From Herbaspirillum sp. WKF16 (GTDB lineage Bacteria > Pseudomonadota > Gammaproteobacteria > Burkholderiales > Burkholderiaceae_D), in the NCBI RefSeq assembly GCF_028993615.1, contig NZ_CP118632.1, positions 3,286,001 to 3,350,000 on the forward strand: a stretch of 64,000 bases of DNA, in the 5' to 3' direction. The notes under the pieces were generated by a model. It was given only the letters and a program-made list of their open reading frames with translations. It made no database searches and was not told the DNA's origin. Positions 17,797-26,656 of this stretch are shown here, piece by piece. A program made the translations under genes and the position numbers. Within the stretch, counting starts at the first letter, position 1. Every line of letters begins with the position of its first letter.

Positions 17797-19986
17797 CTAG
17801 GCGCGCCGCCGCGATGCTTGCGGGAGCGCGTCGCCAGCGGCTGGGGCGGCCTCTCCGGCCGGCTCGGGGGTGTCGCCGCCGTCCTCACCCTCATCCTCGG
17901 GGCCGTCCTCATCCTCATCGTGCGCCGCCGCATCGCGCGCCTCGGGCAGCATGAAGAAGCCGGGCGCCACGACGAAACGGCGCAACACCGCGCGCATGGC
18001 GAAGCGGCGCACGCGGCGCGGCAGGTCGCGTGAGCGCAGCGCCAGCGCCAGGGCGCAGGCGAAGGCCACCGCCACCGACAACAACGCGGTGATCGCCACC
18101 CCGCCCGCGGCCAGCCAGAACTCAGGCGTGGCCAGCGCCTGCCAGCCCAGGCTGAACCCGGCCGCGGCCAGCGTGCCGGCCGCCAGCGTGACCTGACGGA
18201 TATCCAGCGGCAGGCTGAAGAAAGCGGCCAGCACCGGCGCCATGCCCAGCAGCAGGGCCAGCGCCAGGCTGCCGGCGATGGTGGCGACGTTGCGCTCCAG
18301 CCACGCCGCGCAGCGCTCGGCGCGCAACTGCCCCAGCGCGTGCACCAGGCGGCGATTGCAGGACACCACCTCGCGCACGCGGCGCAAGGCGAACCAGTTG
18401 TCGGCAAAACCTGCCGCCAGGCTGGCCAGCCACAGCAGCACGCCGGTCAGCGCCGCGTACAGCGGGGTCGGGCCGACCAGCGACAACGACGCCACCGCGC
18501 CGCGCGCCTGTTCCGCCGTCATCGGCGCGGCGCCCAGCGCGAACCAACCGAGCGCGCACAGTCCCAGGGTTACCGGCGCCACCGCCAGCAGGTTGCCGAA
18601 GATGCCGGCCGACTGCGACCGCAGCAGCCGCCCGGATTCGTCCAGCAAGCCGCGCATGCCCTCCGCGTCCAGCTCGCCCATGCGCGAGGCCAGCGCCGGC
18701 GCGGTCACGGCCGGTTGGCGCGTGGCCAGCACACCGCCCACGGCGGCGATCAGCAGGAAGCTCACGGCATAGTTCAGCGACGCCGCCGCCCCTTCGAAGA
18801 AATGCACCATGCCCAGCTTGGCCAGCGATACCTTCAGCAGCGCCGTGCCGGCCATCACCGCGCCGCCCAGCAACGCGCCCGCCAGCACCTTGCGATAGCC
18901 GGCGCGATCGCGCGCGATGGCGGGGTCGCCATGGTCGGCATTGCGTTCGACCATCTTGCGCGCCAGCAGCGCGAAGCTGCGCCGCATCAGCCCGCGCACC
19001 GAGCCGCGGTTGTGGTGGGCCGAAATCAGGTCGGCCAGCAAGAGCTGCACGCGCCCCGCGCCCGGCTCCCCGGGCACGGCGGCGCGCACGTCGATCAGGC
19101 GGCCGATGCGTTGCAGGTGGGCGCGCATGCGCTCGACCCGGTACACCAGGCTGACCGAGACACCGTATTCGTCCAGGTGGGCATAGATGCGGTCGGTCTG
19201 CGCGTGGCAAACCGCCACCAGCATGCGCACGCTGCGCAGCGCGCCCTGGTCGTAAGGGTTGGCGCGCAGCCAGGCCTCCATCTCGCGCCGCAGCGCCAGG
19301 AAAGGCGTGGCGCGCATCGGCATCTTGGGCTCCAGGCGCTGGCGAAAGGCCGGGCTGATGCCGTCGGCGATCACGGTGGTGGTCAGGTAGGTGATCGCCT
19401 CCTCCACTTGCTGCCAGTACATGTGCGAGATGCCGTCGTCGGCCAGCAGTTTCCACAGGCGCGCCAGCAGCTCATTGTCGAGCTCCAGCAGCCAGGCGGC
19501 ATCGTCCGGGTCGGGGAACATCGCCGTAAACAACGAGGACAGATCGGTCGGGGAAAGGTGGCGCGGCAGCACCATGCGCGCCAGGCGTTCGGCCAGCTCG
19601 CCGAAGAAGCCGGGCTCGTGCGGCAGGCCGGTGGTGGAAAAGAGTTCGGGGCCGGTGGCCTCGCGCAGCGTCTTTTGCAGCGCGTTCTGCACGTTGCGTC
19701 GCACATCGCGATGCTGGTCGAGCCAGTCCAGCATGATCTCCAGGCGCTGGCGGCGCACCTGGTGCCAGGCCTGGCGATCCAGCAGCGACACCGCCGGCCG
19801 GTGGCGCAGCCACTCGGCGACGTCGATCATCCAGTTGGCCCGTTCATGCCAGTCCGCGGCGGGATCGACGCGACGCATCAGCGTATCGAGTTGCCGGCCG
19901 ACATCGTGGCGATCCATATAGCGCGCCTGCATGCCGTGCCGCATTCGTCTCCACACCACCAGCATCTTGAAAAACAGGTATTTCAT
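17797..19986 (-). CDS. PF10136 'SpecificRecomb' family membrane protein
   Basis: 729 residues. The N-terminal half (about 1-370) is soluble, helical and Arg-rich (LDTLMRRVDPAADWHERANWMIDVAEWLR). The C-terminal half has several membrane segments, including SLNYAVSFLLIAAVGG followed by the conserved ATRQPAVTAP, and ends in an acidic Glu/Asp-rich tail. This pattern is that of the betaproteobacterial family annotated as site-specific recombinase (Gcr-like). The recombinase label is historical; I see no tyrosine- or serine-recombinase catalytic motif, and the membrane segments argue against one. It is a single gene. Confidence 0.8.
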   Translation of the reverse strand: MKYLFFKMLVVWRRMRHGMQARYMDRHDVGRQLDTLMRRVDPAADWHERANWMIDVAEWLRHRPAVSLLDRQAWHQVRRQRLEIMLDWLDQHRDVRRNVQNALQKTLREATGPELFSTTGLPHEPGFFGELAERLARMVLPRHLSPTDLSSLFTAMFPDPDDAAWLLELDNELLARLWKLLADDGISHMYWQQVEEAITYLTTTVIADGISPAFRQRLEPKMPMRATPFLALRREMEAWLRANPYDQGALRSVRMLVAVCHAQTDRIYAHLDEYGVSVSLVYRVERMRAHLQRIGRLIDVRAAVPGEPGAGRVQLLLADLISAHHNRGSVRGLMRRSFALLARKMVERNADHGDPAIARDRAGYRKVLAGALLGGAVMAGTALLKVSLAKLGMVHFFEGAAASLNYAVSFLLIAAVGGVLATRQPAVTAPALASRMGELDAEGMRGLLDESGRLLRSQSAGIFGNLLAVAPVTLGLCALGWFALGAAPMTAEQARGAVASLSLVGPTPLYAALTGVLLWLASLAAGFADNWFALRRVREVVSCNRRLVHALGQLRAERCAAWLERNVATIAGSLALALLLGMAPVLAAFFSLPLDIRQVTLAAGTLAAAGFSLGWQALATPEFWLAAGGVAITALLSVAVAFACALALALRSRDLPRRVRRFAMRAVLRRFVVAPGFFMLPEARDAAAHDEDEDGPEDEGEDGGDTPEPAGEAAPAAGDALPQASRRRA

Positions 19987-20074
19987 GTCTCTGTAGTGTT
20001 ATGCATGCGGAATTCCCCATATAGGGTCGATTCCACGGTTTTCAACCGTTGCCCGACCCGGTTCGCGGAGCGCC

Positions 20075-20103
20075 CTGAGACGGCGGGGGATTTCCCTTAT
20101 ACT
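20075..20103 (+). promoter_or_regulatory. Possible sigma70 promoter for the MoxR cluster
   Basis: CTGAGA (20075-20080), a 17-base spacer and TATACT (20098-20103), 142 bases before the MoxR start. The -10 box is good, the -35 fair. Confidence 0.4.
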
Positions 20104-20245
20104 CGTTGAAATTGACAGGGGCATGTCGTGCGCCGCAATATCGGCGCAGTCCGCTCCTTCGCATACAACAAGATGGCCGCAGCCTCCGTCCCGGTAAGGC
20201 GCAGCGGCTGCTCCATTGAGGCACCATCACCAAGGACCGCGCTCC

Positions 20246-21112
20246 ATGCCCGATTTCTCCGCACGCCCCGAACGTTTCAGTGGTTCCGAGAACTACGTCG
20301 CCACCGATGACCTGAAGCTGGCGGTCAATGCCGCGCTGACGCTGCAGCGCCCGCTGCTCATCAAGGGCGAGCCCGGCACCGGCAAGACCATGCTGGCCGA
20401 GGAAGTGGCCGCCGCGCTCGGGCGCCCGCTGCTGCAATGGCACATCAAGTCCACCACCAAGGCGCAGCAGGGCCTGTACGAATACGACGCGGTCTCGCGC
20501 CTGCGCGATTCGCAACTGGGCGACGAACGGATCAAGGACATCCACAACTACATCGTCAAGGGCGTGCTGTGGCAAGCCTTCACCGCCGACGAACCGGTGG
20601 TGCTGCTGATCGACGAGATCGACAAGGCCGACATCGAGTTCCCCAACGACCTGCTGCGCGAGATCGACCGCATGGAGTTCTACGTCTACGAGACGCGCGA
20701 ACTGGTCAGGGCCAGGCACCGCCCGCTGGTGGTGATCACCTCCAACAACGAGAAGGAACTGCCGGACGCCTTCCTGCGCCGCTGCTTCTTCCACTACATC
20801 AGGTTCCCCGACAAGGAGACGATGCAGAAGATCGTCGACGTGCACTTTCCCCACATCAAGCGCGAGCTGCTGGCGCAGGCGCTGCAGACCTTCTATGAGG
20901 TGCGCGACGTGGCCGGCCTGAAGAAGAAGCCCTCGACCTCGGAGCTGCTGGACTGGCTCAAGTTGCTGATGGCCGAAGACATCGGCCCCGAGGCGCTGCA
21001 CAGCAAGGACAACAAGGCCGTCGTGCCGCCGCTGCATGGCGCGCTGCTCAAGAACGAGCAGGACGTGCACCTGTTCGAGCGGCTGGTGTTCATGTCGCGC
21101 AACAATCGCTGA
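20246..21112 (+). CDS. MoxR-type AAA+ ATPase
   Basis: 288 residues. Walker A GEPGTGKT (about 38-45), Walker B LLIDEIDKA (about 130), and the sensor/arginine-finger region FLRRCFFHYIRFPD are clear. MoxR ATPases work as chaperones that insert cofactors or assemble complexes, nearly always with a VWA-domain partner, and that partner is encoded two genes downstream. The ATG at 20246 has AAGGA nine bases upstream; an in-frame upstream ATG at 20216 lacks one. It is cytoplasmic. Confidence 0.93.
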   Translation: MPDFSARPERFSGSENYVATDDLKLAVNAALTLQRPLLIKGEPGTGKTMLAEEVAAALGRPLLQWHIKSTTKAQQGLYEYDAVSRLRDSQLGDERIKDIHNYIVKGVLWQAFTADEPVVLLIDEIDKADIEFPNDLLREIDRMEFYVYETRELVRARHRPLVVITSNNEKELPDAFLRRCFFHYIRFPDKETMQKIVDVHFPHIKRELLAQALQTFYEVRDVAGLKKKPSTSELLDWLKLLMAEDIGPEALHSKDNKAVVPPLHGALLKNEQDVHLFERLVFMSRNNR

Positions 21113-21162
21113 TTTAGCACTGCCCCATCGCTCCTCCACCCGCCGCGCCCAGGGAGACCGCC

Positions 21163-21750
21163 ATGCAATTCCTCTCGCCGATCACGCTCAAAGGCCAGTT
21201 CGCCAACGTCGAGCCGCTGCATCACGAGCACCATGACGCGCTGATCGCCGCGGTCTCCGACGGCAAGCTGTGGAAGCTCTGGTACACCGCGATCCCCAAG
21301 CCGGAGAACATGCGCGCCGAGATCGAGCGCCGCCTGCAGCTGCAACAGCAAGGCAGCATGCTGCCCTTCGTGATCCGGCGCAACGACACCGGCGCGCTGT
21401 GCGGCATGACCACCTACATGAACGCCGACGCCGCCCATCGCCGCGTCGAGATCGGCTCCACCTGGTACGCCGCCAGCGCCCAGCGCACCGGCATCAACAC
21501 CGAGTGCAAGCTGATGATGCTCACGCACGCCTTCGAGGACATGCACTGCATCGCCGTCGAGTTCCGCACCCACTGGATGAACCAGCAGTCGCGCGCAGCC
21601 ATCGCGCGCCTGGGCGCCAAGCAGGACGGCATCTTGCGCAACCACCAGCGCATGCCCGACGGCTCGCTGCGCGACACCGTGGTGTTCTCCATCATCGAAT
21701 CCGAATGGCCGGCGGTGCGCCGCCATCTCCAGTTCAAGCTGGGACGCTGA
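21163..21750 (+). CDS. GNAT family N-acetyltransferase (RimJ/RimL-like)
   Basis: 195 residues. A GNAT fold acetyltransferase with the acetyl-CoA-binding region near VEIGSTWYAASAQRTGINTECKLMMLTHAFE (about residues 100-130) and the following LGAKQDGILRNHQRMPDG segment typical of RimJ/RimL-like proteins. The target (protein N-terminus, amino acid or small molecule) cannot be told. It lies between the MoxR ATPase and the VWA gene in an apparent operon (50-base and 22-base gaps), so it may modify a component of that system. A GGGAGA ribosome site precedes the ATG. Confidence 0.9.
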   Translation: MQFLSPITLKGQFANVEPLHHEHHDALIAAVSDGKLWKLWYTAIPKPENMRAEIERRLQLQQQGSMLPFVIRRNDTGALCGMTTYMNADAAHRRVEIGSTWYAASAQRTGINTECKLMMLTHAFEDMHCIAVEFRTHWMNQQSRAAIARLGAKQDGILRNHQRMPDGSLRDTVVFSIIESEWPAVRRHLQFKLGR

Positions 21751-21772
21751 CGCCCGGCGCCGCCTCCACCCT

Positions 21773-22942
21773 ATGCTGATCGACTTCTTCTACACCGTGA
21801 AAGACGCCGGCGTGCCGGCCTCGATCAAGGAATTCCTGACGCTGCTCGAAGCGATGGACAAGCAGGTCATCGCGCCTTCACTGGACGAGTTCTACTTCCT
21901 CTCGCGCCTGACCCTGGTCAAGGACGAAGCCAACTTCGACAAGTTCGACCGCGCCTTCGGCGCCTACTTCAAGGGCATCGAGACGCTGTTCGAGAAGAAG
22001 CCCGAGATCCCGCTCGAATGGCTGTTGAAGAAGCTGCAGCGCGACCTCACGCCGGAGCAGAAGGCCGCCGTCGAGAAGTTCGGCTACGACAAGCTGATGG
22101 ATCGCCTCAAGGAGTTGCTGGCAGAGCAGAAGGAACGCCACGAAGGCGGCAGCAAATGGATAGGCACCGGCGGCGTCTCGCCGTTCGGCCACGGCGGCTA
22201 CAACCCGGAAGGCATCCGCATCGGCGGCGAAGGCGGCAAGCGCAGCGCGGTCAAGGTGTGGGACGCGCGCGAGTACAAGGACTACGACGGCGAGCGCGAG
22301 CTGGGCACGCGCAACATCAAGGTCGCGCTGCGCCGCCTGCGCCGCTTCGCGCGCGAGGGGCTGGAAGAGGAACTGGCGCTGGACGACACCATCCGCGCCA
22401 CCGCCAGCAACGCCGGCTACCTCGACATCCGCATGCAGCCGGAACGCAAGAACAACATCAAGGTGCTGATGCTGTTCGACGTCGGCGGCTCAATGGACGA
22501 CCACATCGCCCGCACCGAGGAGCTGTTCTCGGCCGCGCGCACCGAATTCAAGAACATGGAGTTCTTCTATTTCCACAACTGCGTCTACGACTACCTGTGG
22601 AAGAACAACCGCCGCCGCCACGCCGAGCGCTTCCCGACCTGGGACCTGCTGCGCAAGTACCCGCCGGACACCAAGCTGATCTTCGTCGGCGACGCCACCA
22701 TGAGCCCTTATGAGATCGTGCAGCCGGGCGGCTCGGTGGAGTACAACAACGCCGAGGCGGGCGCGGCATGGTTGCAGCGCTTCACCTCGACCTTTCCCCA
22801 CTTCGCCTGGCTCAACCCCGAGCCCGAAGGCCTGTGGCAGTACCGCCAATCGATCGCGCTGATCCGCCAGCTGATGAACGAGCGCATGTTCCCGCTCACC
22901 ATCGACGGGCTGGAACGGGCGATGCGCTTGCTGAGCAAGTAG
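21773..22942 (+). CDS. VWA-domain protein, CoxE-like MoxR partner
   Basis: 389 residues. A helical N-terminal region (1-130) precedes a Gly-rich segment (GGVSPFGHGGYNPEGIRIGG) and a von Willebrand A domain with the metal-ion-dependent adhesion site DVGGSMDD (about residues 238-245). The later Asp is in FVGDATMSPYE. It is cytoplasmic. CoxE-type VWA proteins pair with MoxR ATPases to mature metalloenzymes or other complexes; here the target is unknown because no obvious client enzyme adjoins. Last gene of the MoxR-GNAT-VWA unit. Confidence 0.92.
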   Translation: MLIDFFYTVKDAGVPASIKEFLTLLEAMDKQVIAPSLDEFYFLSRLTLVKDEANFDKFDRAFGAYFKGIETLFEKKPEIPLEWLLKKLQRDLTPEQKAAVEKFGYDKLMDRLKELLAEQKERHEGGSKWIGTGGVSPFGHGGYNPEGIRIGGEGGKRSAVKVWDAREYKDYDGERELGTRNIKVALRRLRRFAREGLEEELALDDTIRATASNAGYLDIRMQPERKNNIKVLMLFDVGGSMDDHIARTEELFSAARTEFKNMEFFYFHNCVYDYLWKNNRRRHAERFPTWDLLRKYPPDTKLIFVGDATMSPYEIVQPGGSVEYNNAEAGAAWLQRFTSTFPHFAWLNPEPEGLWQYRQSIALIRQLMNERMFPLTIDGLERAMRLLSK

Positions 22943-23010
22943 CGACGCTGCTGCACGGCTATCAGGTCAACACCGGAGCGAGGAGCGCGGCGAACGTCCC
23001 ATATCAATAG

Positions 23011-23158
23011 ACTCCGTTCGGGCTGAGTCGCCGTGAAACGGCGTATCGAAGCCAGCGCGTATGCGGTCGAACTGCAAGAACAGGCCGCCCAAGGCAGCCC
23101 GACCGCACACAGGAAGGCTTCGATACGCCGCAAGGCGGCTACTCAGCCCGAACGGAGG
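23011..23158. repeat. Long inverted repeat (repeat family B)
   Basis: A 43-base arm at 23011-23053 (CTCCGTTCGGGCTGAGT core, then GCCGTGAAACGGC, then GTATCGAAGCC) is matched in reverse complement at 23116-23158, with about 62 bases between. The arms contain their own small hairpin. The core resembles a class of dispersed TTCGA...CTCAG...GAACGG elements seen in many proteobacteria. It lies just downstream of the VWA gene. Confidence 0.85.
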
Positions 23159-23180
23159 ATGGGGGAAGCGCGACGAAAGG

Positions 23181-23291
23181 CACTGGATCCCGGCTTTCGC
23201 CGGGACGACATGGATAAGCTGGCATAAACTGCGTGCGCTCAAGCGACCTCACAACCCGTCGTCCCTGCGAAAGCAGGGACCCAGCGACGTC
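23181..23291. repeat. REPIN-like paired palindrome (family A)
   Basis: Half one (23181-23210) reads CACTGGATCCCGGC-TTTC-GCCGGGACGACA. Half two (23258-23291) is its diverged reverse complement, CGTCGTCCCTGC-GAAA-GCAGGGACCCAGCGACGT. Each half folds as a hairpin and the two face each other, the REPIN layout. Confidence 0.85.
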
Positions 23292-23308
23292 CCTTGCATG
23301 CCAATAAA

Positions 23309-23383
23309 CCCCGTTCGGGCTGAGTCGCCGTGAAGCGGCGTATCGAAGCCGGCGCGTATGCGGTCGAACTGCAAGAGCAGGAC
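23309..23383. repeat. Second copy of repeat family B
   Basis: Direct repeat of 23011-23085 with only a few changes, including the CCGTTCGGGCTGAGTCGCCG start and the following TATGCGGTCGAACTGCAAGA segment. It ends ten bases before the stop of the copper chaperone gene. Confidence 0.85.
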
Positions 23384-23393
23384 CCGGCGTCGC

Positions 23394-23594
23394 TCAAGCC
23401 GCAACCGGCGTATAACCGGCGTCCTCGATGGCGTCGGCAAACTGCTGCGCCGGCAGCGCGCTGTCGATCACCACGCGCTTGTCGGCCACGGCGATATCCA
23501 CCCTGGCATTGGCGTCGACATCCTTGACGGCCTTGGTGATGACGCCGGCGCAATGGCCGCAGGTCATGTCGTTGACGGTGAAGATGGTGCTCAT
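23394..23594 (-). CDS. copZ: Copper chaperone, single HMA domain (CopZ-like)
   Basis: 66 residues, one complete heavy-metal-associated domain. The Cu(I)-binding motif MTCGHC is at residues 10-15 and the fold ends DAGYTP as usual. It would carry Cu(I) in the cytoplasm to the CopA ATPase, whose gene is divergent. An AAGGAATGGCC ribosome site precedes the ATG at 23594. Transcription should start from the CueR-type promoter at 23635-23665. Confidence 0.95.
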   Translation of the reverse strand: MSTIFTVNDMTCGHCAGVITKAVKDVDANARVDIAVADKRVVIDSALPAQQFADAIEDAGYTPVAA

Positions 23595-23634
23595 GGCCAT
23601 TCCTTTCAGGAAATGAAAATGGGAAGATGGAACA

Positions 23635-23665
23635 AGCTTAGACCTTCCCACCGTAGCAAGGTCAA
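23635..23665 (-). promoter_or_regulatory. CueR-type promoter/operator for copZ
   Basis: On the minus strand: -35 TTGACC (23660-23665), a 19-base spacer and -10 TAAGCT (23635-23640). The over-long 19-base spacer is the hallmark of MerR-family activation. The spacer holds the dyad ACCTT-N11-AAGGT (23642-23662), matching known CueR boxes. Confidence 0.88.
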
Positions 23666-23699
23666 GCCCCCCGTTTGCCGCATTCGTGCGAAAATGGCC

Positions 23700-23730
23700 T
23701 TGACCTTGCCATCATGGGAAGGATGATGAT
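23700..23730 (+). promoter_or_regulatory. CueR-type promoter/operator for copA-cueR
   Basis: -35 TTGACC (23700-23705), 19-base spacer, -10 GATGAT (23725-23730). The dyad ACCTTGCC-ATCA-TGGGAAGG lies in the spacer. The predicted transcription start (about 23737) falls on the first possible ATG of copA, which argues for the downstream start. Confidence 0.85.
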
Positions 23731-23766
23731 GCGGTCATGTCCAATCAGATTCCGGAGCGTTTTCCC

Positions 23767-26229
23767 ATGACTTCCGCCGTTTCCGCTTCCCCGCCCCGCG
23801 AGTTCAGCCTCGATATCGAGGGCATGAGCTGCGCCTCCTGCGTCACGCGCGTGGAGAAGGCCTTGCGGGCCGTTCCCGGGGTGGCCGACGCCAGCGTCAA
23901 CCTGGCCACCGAACGCGCCACCGCGCATGCCGGCGCCGGCGTCGATGCCGGCCAGCTGGCGGCGGCGGTGGAAAAGGCCGGCTACCACGTCAAGGCCGGC
24001 CACGTCGAACTGGATATCTCCGGCATGACCTGCGCCTCCTGCTCCGGCCGGGTCGAGAAGGTGCTCAGGAAGCTGCCGGGCGTCTCCGGCGTCAGCGTCA
24101 ATCTCGCCACCGAGCGCGCCAGCGTCGACACGCTGGGCGCCGTCCCCTTGTCCACGCTGATCGCCGCCGTCGAGAAGGCCGGCTACCAGGCCAGGCCCCA
24201 CCAGCCGGCCGGCGCCGCGCCGGCGCGCGCCAAGACCGCCCTGCCTTCCTGGTGGCCCGTGGCGCTGGCCGCCGCCCTGTCGCTGCCGCTGGCGCTGCCC
24301 ATGCTGCTGATGCCTTTCGGCCAAGTCCCCGAGCTGCCGCCGCTGTGGCAATGGCTGCTGGCCACGCCGGTGCAGTTCTGGCTTGGCTGGCGCTTCTATC
24401 GCGCCGGCTGGGGCGCGCTGCGGGCGCGCTCGGGCAACATGGACCTGCTGGTGGCGCTGGGCACCAGTGCGGATTACGGCCTGTCGCTGTACCTGTGGCT
24501 GGCCGCGCCCCCCATGGAAGGGCACGAGATGGCCGCGCCTCACCTCTACTTCGAAAGCTCGGCCGTGGTGATCACCCTGGTGTTGCTGGGCAAATGGCTG
24601 GAAACCCGCGCCAAGCGCAAGACCGCCGACGCCATCGCCGCGCTCAATGCCTTGCGTCCCGACCGCGCCCGCGTGCGCCGCGAAGGGCAGGAAGCGGAAG
24701 TCGCCCTGGCCGAGGTGCGCGTGGGCGACCTGGTGGTGCTGCGCGCCGGCGAGCGCGTGCCGGTCGACGGCGTGGTGCGCGAAGGCCGCAGCCATCTGGA
24801 CGAAGCCATGCTGACCGGCGAGAGCCGTCCGCAAGCCAGGCAACCCGGCGACAAGGTCGCGGCCGGCGCCATCAACGCCGAGGGCGTGCTGCTGGTGGAG
24901 ACCACTGCCATCGGCGGCGAAACCGTGCTGGCGCGCATCGTGCGCATGGTCGAACAGGCGCAGGCCGCCAAGGCGCCGATCCAGCAACTGGTGGACAAGG
25001 TCAGCGCGGTGTTCGTACCGGTGGTACTGCTGCTCTCGCTGGTCACGCTGGCCGGCTGGGGCCTGTACGCGGGCGACTGGACCCAGGCCGTGCTCAACGC
25101 CGTGGCGGTGCTGGTGATCGCCTGCCCCTGCGCGCTGGGCCTGGCCACGCCGACCGCGATCATGGCCGGCACCGGCGTGGCGGCGCGCCATGGCATCCTG
25201 ATCAAGGACGCGCAGGCGCTGGAGATCGCCCACCGCATCAACGTGATCGCCTTCGACAAGACTGGCACCCTGACCGTGGGCCGCCCGCGCCTGACCGACC
25301 TGTTGGCCGCCGATGAGGACGGGCAGGCGCGCCTGCTGGCGCTGTCGGCGGCGCTGCAGGCCGGCAGCGAGCACCCGCTGGCGCGCGCGGTGACCGATGC
25401 GGCGGCCACCCGCGCCGACCTGCCGCGGCTGCAGGCCGGCGAGTTGCGCAGCGTCGCCGGGCGCGGCATCGAAGGCGTTGTCGACGGCCTCGCCTATGGC
25501 CTGGGCAGCGGCCGCTGGATGCAGGAGCTGGGCGCGCAATCGCCCGCGCTGGCCGCCCGCGCCCGCGAACTGGAACAGCAAGGACGCACGCTGTCCTGGC
25601 TGGCGCGCAAGGATGCCGGTGGCAACGGCGCCCGGATCCTCGGGCTGCTGGCCTTCGGCGACGAGATCAAGCCGGGCGCAGCGCAAGCCGTGCGCACGCT
25701 GCGCGATCTCGGCATCGCCAGCATCATGCTGACCGGCGACAACCGCGGCGCCGCCCAGCAGGTGGCGCAGCAGCTCGGCATCGACGATTTCCGCGCCGAG
25801 GTGCTGCCGGCCGACAAGGCGCGGGCCATCGAACAGCTGCGCCGCAGCGACGGCGCACCGGCCGTGGTGGCGATGGTCGGCGACGGCATCAACGATGCGC
25901 CGGCGCTGGCCGCGGCCGACGTCGGCATCGCCATGTCCACCGGCACCGACGTCGCCATGCAGGCCGCCGGCATCACGCTGATGCACGGCGACCCGGGCCT
26001 GGCGGCCGACGCCATCGACGTATCGCGCCGCACCTATGCGAAGATCCGCCAGAACCTTTTCTGGGCGTTCATCTACAACCTGGTCGGTATCCCGCTGGCG
26101 GCTTTCGGGCTGCTCAACCCGATGCTGGCCGGCGCGGCGATGGCCTTCTCCAGCGTCAGCGTGGTCGGCAACGCCCTGCTGCTGAGCCGCTGGCGGCCGC
26201 GCGCACTATCAACCTCAAAGGAGCGATGA
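23767..26229 (+). CDS. copA: Cu(I)-exporting P1B-type ATPase
   Basis: 820 residues. Pumps Cu(I) from cytoplasm to periplasm. Two N-terminal HMA domains carry CASC at residues 22-25 and 89-92. Membrane segments follow, then TGES (about 348), the intramembrane metal site CPC (about 452), the phosphorylated DKTGT (about 496) and GDGINDAPA (about 704). The start at 23767 has GGAG nine bases upstream; an ATG at 23737 sits at the predicted transcription start and is less likely. The stop is one base from the cueR start codon, so the two are co-transcribed under the CueR promoter. Confidence 0.96.
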   Translation: MTSAVSASPPREFSLDIEGMSCASCVTRVEKALRAVPGVADASVNLATERATAHAGAGVDAGQLAAAVEKAGYHVKAGHVELDISGMTCASCSGRVEKVLRKLPGVSGVSVNLATERASVDTLGAVPLSTLIAAVEKAGYQARPHQPAGAAPARAKTALPSWWPVALAAALSLPLALPMLLMPFGQVPELPPLWQWLLATPVQFWLGWRFYRAGWGALRARSGNMDLLVALGTSADYGLSLYLWLAAPPMEGHEMAAPHLYFESSAVVITLVLLGKWLETRAKRKTADAIAALNALRPDRARVRREGQEAEVALAEVRVGDLVVLRAGERVPVDGVVREGRSHLDEAMLTGESRPQARQPGDKVAAGAINAEGVLLVETTAIGGETVLARIVRMVEQAQAAKAPIQQLVDKVSAVFVPVVLLLSLVTLAGWGLYAGDWTQAVLNAVAVLVIACPCALGLATPTAIMAGTGVAARHGILIKDAQALEIAHRINVIAFDKTGTLTVGRPRLTDLLAADEDGQARLLALSAALQAGSEHPLARAVTDAAATRADLPRLQAGELRSVAGRGIEGVVDGLAYGLGSGRWMQELGAQSPALAARARELEQQGRTLSWLARKDAGGNGARILGLLAFGDEIKPGAAQAVRTLRDLGIASIMLTGDNRGAAQQVAQQLGIDDFRAEVLPADKARAIEQLRRSDGAPAVVAMVGDGINDAPALAAADVGIAMSTGTDVAMQAAGITLMHGDPGLAADAIDVSRRTYAKIRQNLFWAFIYNLVGIPLAAFGLLNPMLAGAAMAFSSVSVVGNALLLSRWRPRALSTSKER

Positions 26230-26230
26230 C

Positions 26231-26656
26231 ATGAATATCGGAGATGCTGCCGCCGCCTCGGGCGTATCGGCCAAGATGATCCGCCACTACGAGGAACTGG
26301 GACTGATCCCCAGAACCGTACGCACCGGCGCCGGCTACCGCGTCTACGGCGAGCGCGAGGTGCACTTGCTGCGCTTCATCCGCCAGTCGCGCCAGCTAGG
26401 TTTCTCGATGAAGCAGATCGGCGACCTGATGGGCCTGTGGCTGGACCAGTCGCGCTCCAGCATGCAGGTCAAGCAACTGGCCGAGAGTCACATCGCCGAG
26501 CTCGACCAACGCATCCGCGAGCTGCAGGGCATGAAGTCGACGCTGGAAAGGCTGGCCCATGAATGCCGCGGCGACCACCGCTCCGACTGCCCCATCCTCG
26601 ATGCCCTGGGCGGCGGTGCCGGCAGTTGCTGCGGCCCTGCGGACGCCTCCGCATGA
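26231..26656 (+). CDS. cueR: Copper-responsive MerR-family activator
   Basis: 141 residues. N-terminal winged helix MNIGDAAAASGVSAKMIRHYEELGL, a long dimerisation helix, and metal-binding Cys112 and Cys120 (ECRGDHRSDCP), at the same positions as in E. coli CueR. An extra short tail has GSCCG. It would sense cytoplasmic Cu(I) and activate both the copZ and copA promoters upstream, including its own transcription as the second gene after copA. AAAGGAG precedes the ATG. Confidence 0.96.
   Translation: MNIGDAAAASGVSAKMIRHYEELGLIPRTVRTGAGYRVYGEREVHLLRFIRQSRQLGFSMKQIGDLMGLWLDQSRSSMQVKQLAESHIAELDQRIRELQGMKSTLERLAHECRGDHRSDCPILDALGGGAGSCCGPADASA

Noticed and set aside
17797..19986. Call as a true site-specific recombinase or mobile element integrase
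   Set aside because: No recombinase catalytic residues, many membrane segments and no att-like repeats or cargo nearby.
23033..23333. Short rightward open frames crossing the repeats at 23.0-23.4 kb
   Set aside because: They consist of repeat sequence, lack ribosome sites and read the same palindromes in several frames; they are chance frames.
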